From Snodgrassella alvi (lineage in GTDB: Bacteria > Pseudomonadota > Gammaproteobacteria > Burkholderiales > Neisseriaceae): a DNA stretch of 60,279 bases. The stretch spans positions 1 through 60,279 of the forward strand of contig NZ_MDVC01000058.1 of the NCBI RefSeq assembly GCF_002777425.1, read 5' to 3'. A model generated the notes under the pieces. That model made no database searches, had not been told where the DNA came from, and saw only the letters and a list, made by a program, of their open reading frames with translations. The translations under genes were made by a program, and so were the position numbers. The stretch's first letter is position 1; every line of letters begins with the position of its first letter. This document shows, one piece after another, positions 10,012 through 19,426 of the stretch.

Positions 10012-10947
10012 TTATTTTTTGCGCATAAAAGTATTGATGTTATCCTCCAGCATAGTGCAGATACGCTGTATGGCTTCTTCGCTGCCCCATGCCATATGCG
10101 GGGTAATAATCAGGTTAGGTAGTTGAGCACGCAGTAATGGATTACCATGTACGGGTGGTTCTTCGCTCAGTACATCTACGCCTGCTCCGCCTAACTGGCC
10201 ATATTTCAATGCGGCTACTAAAGCCTGTTCTGCTACCAGACCACCGCGCCCGACATTAATCAGTATGGCCTGTGGTTTCATCATTTTTAATTCTGCCTCA
10301 CCAATCAGATTACGGGTTTGTTCATTCAGCGGGCAATGCAGGGATATGACGTCGGATTCCTGTATGAGCTGGGTAAATGGTGTGTAGCCATGACGGCAGT
10401 TGCTGGCGTTTTTGTGTTCACCCCAGAGAATATGCATCCCGAAAGCCTGAGCCCGGGTTGCCAGTGCCTGTCCGATACCACCTTTGCCGAAAATACCCAG
10501 TGTTTTGCCATTCAGATCGTGAATAGGTGCGCCGAAGTGGCAGAAAAAAGGGCTATTTTGCCATAATCCGGCCGCTACATCGCGCTGGTAGGCGGGTAAC
10601 TGGCGCATTAATGCTAAAATCAGCATCATTGCATGTTCGGCAACAGTATCGTTGCCATAGCCACGGACATTGCGGATGGCTATGTTGTGTTGTTGTGCGG
10701 CCTGCTGATCTATGTGATCTAGACCGGTAGCAGGGACGGCAATTAATTGCAGTTGCGGACTGTTGCTGATGGCATTTGCATTAATACGTACTTTGTTGGA
10801 TACAACGATGTTGGCGTGAGCGATTCGGGCAGCGACTTCATCCGGACTACTATGGTTGTAGCTGGTGATGTGATGAGGAAAATCGAAGTTGAACGGGAAC
10901 TCGGGTAGGGTGGCACGGTCCAGAAAAACAATTTCGCTAGTATTCAT
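10012..10947 (-). CDS. D-2-hydroxyacid dehydrogenase (glycerate/hydroxypyruvate reductase-like)
   Basis: A 311-residue NAD(P)-dependent oxidoreductase of the D-isomer-specific 2-hydroxyacid dehydrogenase family, which interconverts 2-keto acids and D-2-hydroxyacids. The Rossmann glycine motif GIFGKGGIGQALA lies near 150. The family signature with the catalytic Arg appears as LINVGRGGLV near 232-241, and the catalytic His as TPHMAWGS near 284. Length and motifs fit glycerate dehydrogenase (HprA-like), but substrate cannot be fixed from sequence; formate, lactate and phosphoglycerate dehydrogenases share the fold. It stands alone, convergent with the DUF2827 genes and divergent from the FKBP gene. 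Confidence 0.9.
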   Translation of the reverse strand: MNTSEIVFLDRATLPEFPFNFDFPHHITSYNHSSPDEVAARIAHANIVVSNKVRINANAISNSPQLQLIAVPATGLDHIDQQAAQQHNIAIRNVRGYGNDTVAEHAMMLILALMRQLPAYQRDVAAGLWQNSPFFCHFGAPIHDLNGKTLGIFGKGGIGQALATRAQAFGMHILWGEHKNASNCRHGYTPFTQLIQESDVISLHCPLNEQTRNLIGEAELKMMKPQAILINVGRGGLVAEQALVAALKYGQLGGAGVDVLSEEPPVHGNPLLRAQLPNLIITPHMAWGSEEAIQRICTMLEDNINTFMRKK

Positions 10948-11050
10948 GTTGTCTCCTGATAAATGAAAATATTGCTGTGGACAATAACATGCATGGGTTA
11001 AATGTCTGTGTTACAGTGTACGCTAATTTATTAGTCAAGGATGAATGAAT

Positions 11051-11377
11051 ATGGGTCTAGTGATTGAAGATTTGCAGCAAGGTACTGGCCGGGAAGCTAT
11101 TAAAGGTAAGGAAATCACGGTACATTATACTGGTATGCTGGAAGACGGTATGGTGTTTGATTCCAGTATTACCCGTCAGCAGCCGCTAACATTTACTCTG
11201 GGTGCTGGTATGGTGATTGCTGGCTGGGACGAAGGTTTTGACGGCATGAAAGTGGGCGGTAAACGTAAACTGACTATTCCGCCACATATGGCTTATGGTA
11301 GCGATGGTGCTGGCGGGGTGATTCCGCCTAATGCTACGCTGATTTTTGATGTGGAATTATTGCAGGTTGATGATTGA
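11051..11377 (+). CDS. FKBP-type peptidyl-prolyl cis-trans isomerase
   Basis: A small cytoplasmic single-domain FKBP of 108 residues that isomerises X-Pro peptide bonds. Signature elements are VHYTGMLEDGMVFDSS, a GMVIAGWDEGFDGM segment and GVIPPNATLIFDVELL at the C-terminus. Two ATGs are in frame (11045 and 11051). I prefer 11051 because the AAGGA at 11037-11041 then has normal spacing and because MGLVIEDLQ matches the usual N-terminus of Neisseria homologs as I recall them. It is followed by an inverted DNA-uptake-sequence pair that can serve as its terminator. Confidence 0.93.
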   Translation: MGLVIEDLQQGTGREAIKGKEITVHYTGMLEDGMVFDSSITRQQPLTFTLGAGMVIAGWDEGFDGMKVGGKRKLTIPPHMAYGSDGAGGVIPPNATLIFDVELLQVDD

Positions 11378-11400
11378 TTTGCAGTTGTATACAGGTTTTG

Positions 11401-11430
11401 TTCAGGCAGCTGTCTCAGGCTGCCTGAATT
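11401..11430 (+). terminator. Inverted repeat containing a DNA uptake sequence dialect (AGGCTGCCTGAA)
   Basis: TTCAGGCAGC at 11401-11410 and GCTGCCTGAA at 11419-11428 are perfect inverted repeats. The right arm extends to the exact 12-mer AGGCTGCCTGAA (11417-11428), which is the Simonsiella-type DUS dialect of Neisseriaceae as I recall it. It lies 23 nt after the FKBP stop, in the classic position of a DUS pair used as a terminator. The left arm matches only the 10-base core. Confidence 0.7.
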
Positions 11431-11452
11431 GTTTTGATAAGCTGGGGTTTTG

Positions 11453-12829
11453 ATGATGGAGAATAATCCGACTATTGCTGCGATTGCAACTGCGCCCGGG
11501 CGTGGTGGAGTGGGGGTAGTGCGTTTATCCGGTAAAAATCTACTGTCTCTGGCACAAAAATTAAGTGGTGGCAAAACGCCTGTACCACGCAGGGTGATGT
11601 ACACCGATTTTGTTGATGAACAGGGTGCGGTTATTGATAATGGTTTGCTGCTGTATTTTGCTGCACCGGCCAGCTTTACTGGTGAAGATGTGGTTGAGTT
11701 ACAGGGGCATGGCGGGCCGGTGGTGTTGCAGATGTTATTGCAACGCTGCCTGCAACTGGGCGCCCGGCTGGCTGAACCGGGTGAGTTTACCAAGCGTGCT
11801 TTTCTAAATAACAAGCTGGATCTGGCACAGGCTGAAAGTGTGGCCGATTTGATTGATGCTTCCAGTCAGTCAGCAGCACGCATGGCGGTGCGCAGCCTGA
11901 AAGGGGCATTTTCGCAGGAAATTCACCGGCTGGTGGATGAGCTGATTACTTTGCGCATGCTGGTGGAAGCAACGCTGGATTTTCCGGAGGAAGATATTGA
12001 TTTTCTACAGGCAGCGGATGCCAGTGGCAAGCTGCTACAGTTGCGCAGCCAGTTGGATAAAGTGCTGCAACATGCACAACAGGGTGCGCTGCTGCGTGAA
12101 GGCATGAATGTGGTGCTGGTAGGGGCACCAAATGTGGGTAAATCAAGCCTCCTCAATGCGCTGGCTGGTGATGATGTGGCGATTGTCACTGATATTGCTG
12201 GTACCACGCGGGATACGGTAAGAGAGCAGATTACGCTGGATGGGGTACCGGTACATATTATTGATACGGCTGGTTTGCGTGAAACGGAGGATGTGGTTGA
12301 ACGTATCGGTATTGAACGCAGCCAGCAGGCAGTACAGCAGGCAGATGTAGCGTTGATACTGGTTGACCAGCGTGAAGGAATAAATGCCACCACTGCGGCG
12401 ATTCTGGCACAGTTACCAGCTGGTTTACACAAGATTGAAGTGCATAATAAAATTGATTTAACAGGTGAAGATGCTGCGAGTGTTTCACGTGAAACCGGCC
12501 AGCTACAGGCGTTTACGGATGCAGAGCAGGTGATTGCTCTGTCTGCCAGAACGGGTAGTGGTCTGGATTTGCTGCGTCAGGCGCTGTTGCAGCAAGTGGG
12601 CTGGCAGGGAGAAAGTGAAGGGCTGTTTCTGGCACGAACACGCCATATTCAGGCACTTGAACAGGCTCAGCAGGAGCTGGTGAATGCCAGTTTGTGTCAG
12701 GATAATCAGATTGAGCTATTTGCAGAACATTTGCGTCTGGCACAAAATGCATTAAATGAAATTACCGGTGAATTCAGTGCCGATGATTTACTGGGGGTGA
12801 TTTTCAGCCGGTTTTGTATCGGTAAATAA
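11453..12829 (+). CDS. mnmE: tRNA uridine-5-carboxymethylaminomethyl GTPase MnmE
   Basis: A potassium-activated GTPase that, with MnmG, modifies U34 of tRNAs reading NNA/NNG codons (cmnm5U/mnm5U); cytoplasmic. The N-terminal formyl-THF binding domain begins [20 protein letters not shown] domain is inserted in the helical domain: G1 [10 protein letters not shown]2 region [10 protein letters not shown]3 DTAGLRET and G4 NKID. The protein ends in the invariant FSRFCIGK with the conserved Cys. At about 458 residues it is full length. Start is ATG at 11453 or 11456; both sit behind a GGGG motif. It is a single gene flanked by hairpin terminators. Confidence 0.97.
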   Translation: MMENNPTIAAIATAPGRGGVGVVRLSGKNLLSLAQKLSGGKTPVPRRVMYTDFVDEQGAVIDNGLLLYFAAPASFTGEDVVELQGHGGPVVLQMLLQRCLQLGARLAEPGEFTKRAFLNNKLDLAQAESVADLIDASSQSAARMAVRSLKGAFSQEIHRLVDELITLRMLVEATLDFPEEDIDFLQAADASGKLLQLRSQLDKVLQHAQQGALLREGMNVVLVGAPNVGKSSLLNALAGDDVAIVTDIAGTTRDTVREQITLDGVPVHIIDTAGLRETEDVVERIGIERSQQAVQQADVALILVDQREGINATTAAILAQLPAGLHKIEVHNKIDLTGEDAASVSRETGQLQAFTDAEQVIALSARTGSGLDLLRQALLQQVGWQGESEGLFLARTRHIQALEQAQQELVNASLCQDNQIELFAEHLRLAQNALNEITGEFSADDLLGVIFSRFCIGK

Positions 12830-12859
12830 GCTTTTGTCAGAAGATGATTGTCTGACAGC

Positions 12860-12901
12860 AGCACTAACTATCGCTTTTGGTGGATAGTTAGTGCTTTTTT
12901 T
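12860..12901 (+). terminator. Rho-independent terminator after mnmE
   Basis: The arms AGCACTAACTATC and GATAGTTAGTGCT are complementary over 13 bp with a 10-nt loop, followed by a run of T residues. It lies 30 nt after the mnmE stop. Confidence 0.9.
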
Positions 12902-12963
12902 CGGCTTTGGATATAGCTTAATTGCTATGGTGATAATAAAGCGGGCGGGGATTACTGGTTAGG

Positions 12964-13173
12964 TTACAGCGGTTGTAGGAGGGCAAATCTTGGCTGGGTC
13001 TGGCCATTGGTGGTTATGGCTTCGTTAAACATGCTTTTGGGTCGTACCCATGTTGAATAATCACCATACAGACACTGGTAGATAACCAGTTCTTCTTCGG
13101 TTTCGCTATGGCGTGCTGTTCCGATAACCTGATACAGTTTGCCCTTGTAATGCTGATAAATGCCACGTTGCAT
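12964..13173 (-). CDS. DUF1653 domain protein
   Basis: A 69-residue small protein covering essentially one DUF1653 domain: an N-terminal [16 protein letters not shown] strand pair, [16 protein letters not shown] in the middle and [10 protein letters not shown] near the end. DUF1653 proteins are widespread, small and of unknown function, and have an SH3-like barrel in known structures. No signal peptide is present, so it is likely cytoplasmic. It is transcribed alone, convergent with mnmE and divergent from cysI. Confidence 0.88.
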   Translation of the reverse strand: MQRGIYQHYKGKLYQVIGTARHSETEEELVIYQCLYGDYSTWVRPKSMFNEAITTNGQTQPRFALLQPL

Positions 13174-13338
13174 GTGTGTTTCCTGCTTTGGGTGAATGCC
13201 GCCGGTGTGTTCTGACGGCGGGGTGATATAACTAAAATCTCTTTGATTACAACTCGGTATTCTTTTGGCTGCTTGCTGATTAATTATACAATGTTTTGAA
13301 TGAATTATAACAAGATGCCATATTAAGGAATACAGAAC

Positions 13339-15108
13339 ATGAATAATGACCCACGTACCAGAATGCCGGATGCGCCATTGTCAGACAATGAGCGGCTCAA
13401 AGGTGACAGTAATTATCTGTATGGCGAGATTGCTGCTGATTTACATGATGGAATTACCGGTGGGTTTAATGGTGATGATTTCCAGTTGATTCGTTTTCAT
13501 GGCATGTATGAGCAGGATGACCGCGATGTGCGTGCACAGCGGCAGGCAGCCAGACTGGAACCGTTGAAAAATGTGATGATGCGCTGTCGTCTGCCTGGCG
13601 GAATTATTACGCCAAAACAGTGGCTTGGAATAGATGAGTTTGCTACAGCACATACGCTGTATGGCAGTATTCGCCTGACTACGCGCCAGACTTTCCAGTT
13701 TCACGGGGTGTTGAAACATGATATCAAGCCGATGCATCAGTGGTTGCATCAACTGGGGCTGGATTCGATTGCTACGGCTGGTGATATTAACCGTAATGTT
13801 TTGTGTACCAGTAATCCGGTTGAAAGCAGTCTGCATCGGGAAGCCTACGAATGGGCACGCAGAATTTCCGAACACTTATTGCCGCGCACACATGCTTATG
13901 CTGATATCTGGCTGGACGGGGAGAAGGTACTCAGTTCGGAACTGGCCGCGCCTCTGTCTGAGGGTGTCAGTGGTGATGCAGTGGAACCGATTAATGGCAA
14001 AACTTATTTGCCGCGCAAATTCAAAACGGCGCTGGTTATTCCGCCACTGAATGATGTGGATTTGCATGCCAATGATTTGAATTTTGTGGCCATTGGTGAA
14101 GCTGGCCGGCTGGTTGGTTTTAATGTGCTGGTGGGTGGTGGTTTGTCTATCGAACATGGTAATCAGCGTACGTTTCCCAATACAGCCAGAGATTTTGGTT
14201 TTATTCCGGTAGAGCAGGTATTGCGCTGTGCGGAAGCGGTGGTAACAACACAGCGGGACTGGGGTAACCGCAGTGATCGCAAGAACGCGCGCACGCGTTA
14301 TACGTTGCAGCGTGTGGGGGTGGATGTATTTAAGGAGGAAGTTGAGCGGCGGCAGGGCTTTAAATTCGCTGCCAGCCGCCCCTATGAATTAACTGAGCGC
14401 GGCGACCGTATCGGCTGGGTACACGGTGAAGACGGGCGCTGGCATCTGACTTTGTTTATTGAAAATGGTCGTTTGCTCGACTATCCGGATCGGCCGCTGA
14501 AAACGGGTATGCGTGAGCTGGCCAGAATTCATAAAGGTGATTTCCGGCTGACTGCCAATCAGAATGTGATTGTGGCCGGTGTGCAGCCTGAAGATAAGGA
14601 TGAGGTTGAACGGATTGCACGTCAATTCAGGCTGATTGATGATGGGATTACAGAGCAGCGCAAAAACAGCATGGCCTGTGTTGCTTTTCCAACCTGCCCG
14701 CTGGCAATGGCAGAATCTGAACGCTTTTTGTCTGGCTTTATCGATCAGGTTGATGCGCTGATGGCGCAATATGGTCTGGCACAGGAACATATTATCCTGC
14801 GCGTTACAGGCTGCCCAAATAATTGCGGCCGTGCATTGCTGGCCGAGATTGGGCTGATTGGTAAGGCCATTGGCCGCTACAATCTGTATGTTGGTGGTAA
14901 TCGTGCCGGCACGCGTATTCCGCGCTTGTTCCGCGAGAATATTACGGTTGATGAGGTGCTGGTTATCTTACAGCAGTGGATTGCCCGCTGGGCACAGGAA
15001 CGTAATGCAGCTGAAGATTTTGGCGATTTTGCCATTCGTGTCGGTATTGTCAAACCGGTAGTGGATGCAGCGGTGGATTTCTGGGATGCAGACAAAGTGC
15101 CAGTGTGA
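13339..15108 (+). CDS. cysI: Assimilatory sulfite reductase hemoprotein subunit CysI
   Basis: The siroheme/4Fe-4S subunit of NADPH sulfite reductase, which reduces sulfite to sulfide for cysteine synthesis. It has 589 residues, close to the 570 of E. coli CysI. The metal-cluster cysteines appear in [17 protein letters not shown] and, about 40 residues later, in [11 protein letters not shown], giving the family's CX5C...CX3C pattern. Siroheme-contacting stretches such as [13 protein letters not shown] and [13 protein letters not shown] are present. The start is preceded by AAGGA at 13326-13330. The flavoprotein partner CysJ and the other sulfate assimilation genes are not adjacent, which is unusual for Neisseriaceae. 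A sulfate-binding protein gene lies convergent downstream. Confidence 0.96.
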   Translation: MNNDPRTRMPDAPLSDNERLKGDSNYLYGEIAADLHDGITGGFNGDDFQLIRFHGMYEQDDRDVRAQRQAARLEPLKNVMMRCRLPGGIITPKQWLGIDEFATAHTLYGSIRLTTRQTFQFHGVLKHDIKPMHQWLHQLGLDSIATAGDINRNVLCTSNPVESSLHREAYEWARRISEHLLPRTHAYADIWLDGEKVLSSELAAPLSEGVSGDAVEPINGKTYLPRKFKTALVIPPLNDVDLHANDLNFVAIGEAGRLVGFNVLVGGGLSIEHGNQRTFPNTARDFGFIPVEQVLRCAEAVVTTQRDWGNRSDRKNARTRYTLQRVGVDVFKEEVERRQGFKFAASRPYELTERGDRIGWVHGEDGRWHLTLFIENGRLLDYPDRPLKTGMRELARIHKGDFRLTANQNVIVAGVQPEDKDEVERIARQFRLIDDGITEQRKNSMACVAFPTCPLAMAESERFLSGFIDQVDALMAQYGLAQEHIILRVTGCPNNCGRALLAEIGLIGKAIGRYNLYVGGNRAGTRIPRLFRENITVDEVLVILQQWIARWAQERNAAEDFGDFAIRVGIVKPVVDAAVDFWDADKVPV

Positions 15109-15145
15109 GGAATGAGTCTGACGGATACGTTACTGTGTTCGAATT

Positions 15146-15186
15146 AAATAGTCTGAATACCTGATGACGGGTTCAGACTATTTTAA
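15146..15186. terminator. Bidirectional terminator between cysI and sbp
   Basis: AAATAGTCTGAA (15146-15157) and TTCAGACTATTT (15172-15183) are perfectly complementary with a short loop, A-rich on the left and T-rich on the right. It can serve both convergent genes. Confidence 0.8.
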
Positions 15187-15202
15187 TATTTATGTTTCTG
15201 AT

Positions 15203-16222
15203 TTATGGCTTCGGGCTGGCATAAATCTGGTCAAATATGCCGCCATCGCTGAAAAAACGTTGTTGTGCTGCTGTCCAGCCGCCAAATTCTTTATCAATGC
15301 TAATCAGTTGCAGACGAGGAAACTGATGGCGGTATTCTGCCATGATTTTCGGATTAACCGGCCGGAAATAGCTTTGCGCAATCAGCCGCTGTGCGCTGTC
15401 ACTGTACAAATGTTGCAGATAGGCGTTGGCCAGCCTGCGCTTGTCCGGAGTAGTCACATTGCTGTCAACTACTGCTACCGGAGGTTCACACAGGATAGAG
15501 AGGGACGGGGTGATGATTTCAAATTCGTCTGGTGCCTGTTTGAGTGCCAGTCTGGCTTCATTTTCCCATGCCAGTAATACATCGCCCAGTTGACGGTGGG
15601 TGAAGGTAATGGTTGCGGCACGTGCGCCGGTATCCATCATGGGCACATGCTGGAGCAGAGCGCGTAAAAATGCCTGTGCACTGGCATCGTTACCATCTGG
15701 CTGGTGTTTGGCCCATGCCCATGCGGCCAGAAAATTCCAGCGTGCCCCGCCGGATGTTTTCGGGTTAGGGGTGATGATCTGGACATTATTCTGTATCAGG
15801 TCGCTCCAGTCATGGATATGTTTGGGATTACCCTTGCGCACCAGAAAGACAATGGTAGATGTATAGGGCGTGCTGTTATAAGGTAAACGCTGCTGCCAGT
15901 CTGGTTGCAGTAACGCTTTTTTGCCATGGTTCAGGGCGTTGATGTCGCCGGCCAGTGCCAGCGTCACGACATCAGCTTTCAGGCCATTCTGTACGGCGAT
16001 AGCCTGCTTGCCGGAGCCGCCATTAGACTGGCGGATATGAATTTTCTGGCCAGTTTGCTGATACCAGTATTGCTGAAAATCAGTATTGTAGTGCTGGTAC
16101 AGTTCACGAGTGGCATCGTAAGAAGCATTAAGCAGGGTTGTTTTGCTGTTGTTATTGCTATCGCATGCTGTTAAGCCTATCAATATTGTCACCAACAGGC
16201 CATAGTGGCGGAATTTGTTCAT
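15203..16222 (-). CDS. sbp: Sulfate/thiosulfate ABC transporter periplasmic binding lipoprotein
   Basis: A 339-residue solute-binding protein for sulfate import. The signal sequence ends in the lipobox LTAC (about residues 17-20), so it is probably membrane-tethered in the periplasm rather than free. The Sbp/CysP pattern is clear: NASYDATRELYQHYN, the oxyanion-binding stretch RQSNGGSGKQAIAV, ADVVTLALAGDIN, and ITPNPKTSGGARWNFLAAWAW. The permease and ATPase subunits (CysT, CysW, CysA) are not in the neighbourhood. It is convergent with cysI, so the pair serves the same pathway without being an operon. Confidence 0.94.
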   Translation of the reverse strand: MNKFRHYGLLVTILIGLTACDSNNNSKTTLLNASYDATRELYQHYNTDFQQYWYQQTGQKIHIRQSNGGSGKQAIAVQNGLKADVVTLALAGDINALNHGKKALLQPDWQQRLPYNSTPYTSTIVFLVRKGNPKHIHDWSDLIQNNVQIITPNPKTSGGARWNFLAAWAWAKHQPDGNDASAQAFLRALLQHVPMMDTGARAATITFTHRQLGDVLLAWENEARLALKQAPDEFEIITPSLSILCEPPVAVVDSNVTTPDKRRLANAYLQHLYSDSAQRLIAQSYFRPVNPKIMAEYRHQFPRLQLISIDKEFGGWTAAQQRFFSDGGIFDQIYASPKP

Positions 16223-16435
16223 GCCAGAAGTTTTGTTTATAAATGGATGTTTTAATGTAGCAATGCGGGCGTGAGGACGGAAATACTGTTTTTTTGTTTA
16301 TTTATAACCAAAAGCAAGGTGGTATGCTGGCTGAGTGTCTGAATACTGGTGCAGTGGTTATGATAGATTTGAAAAAGTTGGGTGGTGCTGTTATAAACCG
16401 CTTTTGATTTTAATCTGTTTGATTGAGAAAATTAC

Positions 16436-17731
16436 ATGAAGAACCAGAATGCAAAGGTTGCAGCCAATAGAAAGCTGTTAACACGGGAAGATGTACGTAC
16501 CTTGATGCTGTCATCCTTCGGTGGCGCGCTGGAGTTTTATGATTTTGTAATTTATGTTTTTTATGCCAAGGTATTGTCTGAACTGTTCTTCCCGGCCGGA
16601 TTAAACCCGTTCTGGGCAATGCTCAATACTTATGGTATTTTTGCTGCCGGCTATCTGTTCCGCCCGCTGGGCGGCATTGTGATGGCACATTTTGGTGATT
16701 TATTCGGGCGTAAACGTTTGTTTGCGCTGTCTATTATGATGATGGCACTGCCGACGCTTTTTCTGGGGCTAATGCCTACTTTTGCTACTATCGGCTATGT
16801 TGCGCCGGTATTGCTGTTGCTATTGCGCATGATACAGGGGGTGGCGATTGGTGGCGAAATTCCGGCAGCTTGGACTTTTGTATCTGAGCATGTGCCTGAA
16901 AAACATGTGGGTATGGCCAATGGCTTTCTCACTGCTGGTCTGTCGCTGGGTATTTTACTCGGTTCGCTGATTGCGCTGGTAATGGCAAAACTATTTAGTA
17001 GCGCAGAGATTCTAGAGGGGGCATGGCGTATACCCTTTATTTTAGGAGGGCTGTTTGGCCTGCTGACTTTGTATTTGCGCAGTTATCTGCGTGAAACACC
17101 AGTATTCAAGGCAATGCAGCAACGCAAAGAGTTGGCAACAGAAATGCCAGTTAAATTACTGATTAAACAGCATAAAATTTCTGTAACCATTGGTATGCTA
17201 CTCACTTGGTTTCTAACCGGTTGTGTAGTGGTGATTCTGCTGGCCATGCCGCAATTACTCACTGGTACCTTTGGTTTTTCCAGTACTCAGGCATTTGAAA
17301 TGCAAAGCATGGCCATTGTGATGCAAATGCTTGGTTGCATTATGTATGGCGTATTTTCCGACCGTGTGGGTACGGGCCGGATGCTGATTGGCGGAATTGC
17401 GTTTACTGGTTTGATGGCTGCGGTATTCTATCCGGCACTAGGGAAATATGGAGAGGGTATAATTTTTGCCCTGTATATGCTGCTGGGGCTGGCTACTGGT
17501 GTGGCCGGTATTATTTCAGCAGCCATGATTCGGATGTTTCCGCCTGCTATCCGCTTTACAGGAATTTCATTTTCTTATAATGTGGCTTATGCGATTGTTG
17601 GCGCTTTAACACTACCACTGGTGCAATGGCTAAGCAGTTTTAGCCCGATTGGCGCCATGTATTACATTCTGCCTTTATGCGTAATGGGCTTGCTCACTGC
17701 CTGCGCATTCCAGTACCGTTATCAGCGCTAA
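16436..17731 (+). CDS. MFS transporter, metabolite:H+ symporter (MHS) family
   Basis: A 431-residue inner-membrane permease with about twelve predicted helices. The N-terminus SSFGGALEFYDFVIYVFYA and the loop GDLFGRKRLF (the MFS motif A analogue between helices 2 and 3) are characteristic of the MHS branch, which includes ProP, KgtP, ShiA and citrate carriers. RMIQGVAIGGEIPAAWTFVSEH supports the same branch. The substrate cannot be assigned; dicarboxylates, proline/betaine or shikimate-like compounds are options. It is a single gene, convergent with secB across a strong hairpin. Confidence 0.9.
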   Translation: MKNQNAKVAANRKLLTREDVRTLMLSSFGGALEFYDFVIYVFYAKVLSELFFPAGLNPFWAMLNTYGIFAAGYLFRPLGGIVMAHFGDLFGRKRLFALSIMMMALPTLFLGLMPTFATIGYVAPVLLLLLRMIQGVAIGGEIPAAWTFVSEHVPEKHVGMANGFLTAGLSLGILLGSLIALVMAKLFSSAEILEGAWRIPFILGGLFGLLTLYLRSYLRETPVFKAMQQRKELATEMPVKLLIKQHKISVTIGMLLTWFLTGCVVVILLAMPQLLTGTFGFSSTQAFEMQSMAIVMQMLGCIMYGVFSDRVGTGRMLIGGIAFTGLMAAVFYPALGKYGEGIIFALYMLLGLATGVAGIISAAMIRMFPPAIRFTGISFSYNVAYAIVGALTLPLVQWLSSFSPIGAMYYILPLCVMGLLTACAFQYRYQR

Positions 17732-17755
17732 TGCCATAGCAGTAGTGGCCACCGC

Positions 17756-17810
17756 AAAAAAACTGCTTTATCCCGATGCAGCAACCACTGTGGATAAAGC
17801 AGCTTTTTTT
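17756..17810. terminator. Bidirectional terminator between the MHS permease gene and secB
   Basis: A long arm of seven A residues plus CTGCTTTATCC pairs with GGATAAAGCAGC plus seven T residues, with one bulged base and an 18-nt loop. It has A-rich and T-rich flanks and so works on both strands. Confidence 0.85.
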
Positions 17811-17818
17811 GTCAGCAA

Positions 17819-18283
17819 TCAGGCATTGCCTGCATTGGCCTGTTGAGCCTGATACATGGCCTCGAAGTTGATCGGAGCGAGCATTACCGGCGGGAAGCCA
17901 GAGCGGGTAATGGTATTGGATACGGTTTCGCGGGCGTATGGGAACAGAATGTTCGGTGCGGCCACAGCCAGCAACATTTCCACATCGTCTTCAGCAATAT
18001 TGGCAATGCGGAAAATACCACTTTGTGCCACTTCGTTCAGAAACAGAACACGTTCGTCGGTCATTTTGGCGGTAACGGTGACGGTAATGGTAACATTATA
18101 AAACTCGTCTTCTAGTTTTTCAGCAGCAGAAGTTACACGCATTTCGATTTGTGGTTCGCCGCTTTCTAGAAAAATTTGTGGTGCATGCGGCACTTCCAGT
18201 GATAAATCTTTCAGGTAAATTTTTTCAATGCTGAATACCGGTTGTTGTGTAGTTTGTTCTGGTGTTTCTTCTTTTTTGCTCAT
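17819..18283 (-). CDS. secB: Protein-export chaperone SecB
   Basis: A homotetrameric cytosolic chaperone that keeps outer-membrane and periplasmic precursors unfolded and delivers them to SecA. At 154 residues it has the family's usual length. The core reads [19 protein letters not shown], with the acidic surface [21 protein letters not shown] and the conserved [17 protein letters not shown] near the C-terminus. It lies 87 nt downstream of the glutaredoxin gene on the same strand, the arrangement grxC-secB also found in enterobacteria. Confidence 0.97.
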   Translation of the reverse strand: MSKKEETPEQTTQQPVFSIEKIYLKDLSLEVPHAPQIFLESGEPQIEMRVTSAAEKLEDEFYNVTITVTVTAKMTDERVLFLNEVAQSGIFRIANIAEDDVEMLLAVAAPNILFPYARETVSNTITRSGFPPVMLAPINFEAMYQAQQANAGNA

Positions 18284-18370
18284 GCTTTTTCTTTCAACAA
18301 AGGGATAAAAGTTAATGTTGCAGATTCATGCTGCCGCGCAGGATGAAGGAGAAAAGAGGATAGTACGTGC

Positions 18371-18628
18371 TTAGCCTGCCAGCAGATCGTCTAGTTTACC
18401 TGCTTGATTCAAAGCATTCAAATCGTCAAAGCCGCCAACGTGTACTTCACCAATATAAATCTGCGGTACAGTGCGACGGCCAGTGCGCTGCATCATCTGT
18501 TCACGGATTTGTGGGTCGGTATCAATGCGGATTTCATTAATATCGGTTACACCTCTCTGTTTGAGTAATGCTTTGGCCATCTGGCAATAAGGGCATACAC
18601 CCGTGGTATACATGGTAATCGGTTGCAT
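18371..18628 (-). CDS. grxC: Glutaredoxin 3
   Basis: An 85-residue thiol-disulfide oxidoreductase using glutathione. The active site CPYC lies at residues 12-15 (TTGVCPYCQMAKALL). The cis-Pro stretch TVPQIYIGEVHVGGFDDL is also present. The reading frame is open further upstream to 18766, but the start at 18628 is supported by GAGGAA just upstream and by the usual N-terminus beginning immediately before the first beta strand. It heads grxC-secB and is divergent from ftsE. Confidence 0.95.
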   Translation of the reverse strand: MQPITMYTTGVCPYCQMAKALLKQRGVTDINEIRIDTDPQIREQMMQRTGRRTVPQIYIGEVHVGGFDDLNALNQAGKLDDLLAG

Positions 18629-18772
18629 TGCAATTTCCTCGTATGCGTACAGATACTGATTAGAATAGAGTAGCATACCGCGAACTGGCGATACTGAACA
18701 GGTGCAGGCTTTCTTTGGCTGTATGCTGCGGTATAATTGGTTAATATTCATATAACAAACGGACATATACAG

Positions 18773-19426
18773 ATGATTCGTTTTGAGCAGGTTTCAAAAA
18801 TATATCCGGGCGGTTTTGCCGCACTGAAAAACCTCAGTTTTTCTATTAACAAAGGTGAGATGATTTTTATTGCCGGCCATTCTGGTGCGGGCAAATCAAC
18901 TATTCTTAAACTGATTAGTGGTATTGTTAAACCAACCAAGGGCAAGGTGTGGCTGAATAATCAGGATTTAGGACGCCTGAATGACAACCAGCTCGGCTAT
19001 TTGCGCCAGCATATCGGTATTGTGTTTCAGGACCATAAATTGCTGTTTGACCGCAATGTGCTACAAAATGTGATGTTACCGCTGCGTATTATCGGTTATG
19101 AGCGCAAACAGGCGGAGCGCAGGGCACGGGTGGCCATTGAAAAAGTTGGACTAGACGGGCGTGAGCTGGCTGATCCGATTACCCTGTCCGGTGGTGAGCA
19201 GCAGCGGTTGTGTATTGCCCGTGCTGTTGTACACCAGCCCAGCCTACTGATTGCTGATGAGCCTTCGGCCAATCTGGACAGAGCCTATGCACTGGATATC
19301 ATGGAGCTGTTCAAAACGTTTCATGAAGCCGGCACCACGGTGATGGTGGCCGCACATGATGAAACATTAATGGCTGATTATGGCCACCGTATCATCCGCT
19401 TGCAGGAAGGCAGGTTATACGCATGA
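18773..19426 (+). CDS. ftsE: Cell division ATP-binding protein FtsE
   Basis: The ATPase of the FtsEX complex, which regulates periplasmic murein hydrolases at the septum. It has 217 residues. Walker A GHSGAGKST is at 35-43, followed by the signature LSGGEQQR and Walker B LLIADEP. The start at 18773 gives MIRFEQVSKIYPGG, the normal FtsE N-terminus; an upstream in-frame ATG at 18737 would add 12 unlikely residues overlapping the divergent promoter region. The stop overlaps the ftsX start (ATGA), indicating translational coupling. Confidence 0.97.
   Translation: MIRFEQVSKIYPGGFAALKNLSFSINKGEMIFIAGHSGAGKSTILKLISGIVKPTKGKVWLNNQDLGRLNDNQLGYLRQHIGIVFQDHKLLFDRNVLQNVMLPLRIIGYERKQAERRARVAIEKVGLDGRELADPITLSGGEQQRLCIARAVVHQPSLLIADEPSANLDRAYALDIMELFKTFHEAGTTVMVAAHDETLMADYGHRIIRLQEGRLYA

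Noticed and set aside
11293-11814. A minus-strand frame of 173 codons across FKBP-mnmE
   Set aside because: It overlaps two well-supported plus-strand genes and has low-complexity Pro/Ser/Thr composition from a shadow frame.
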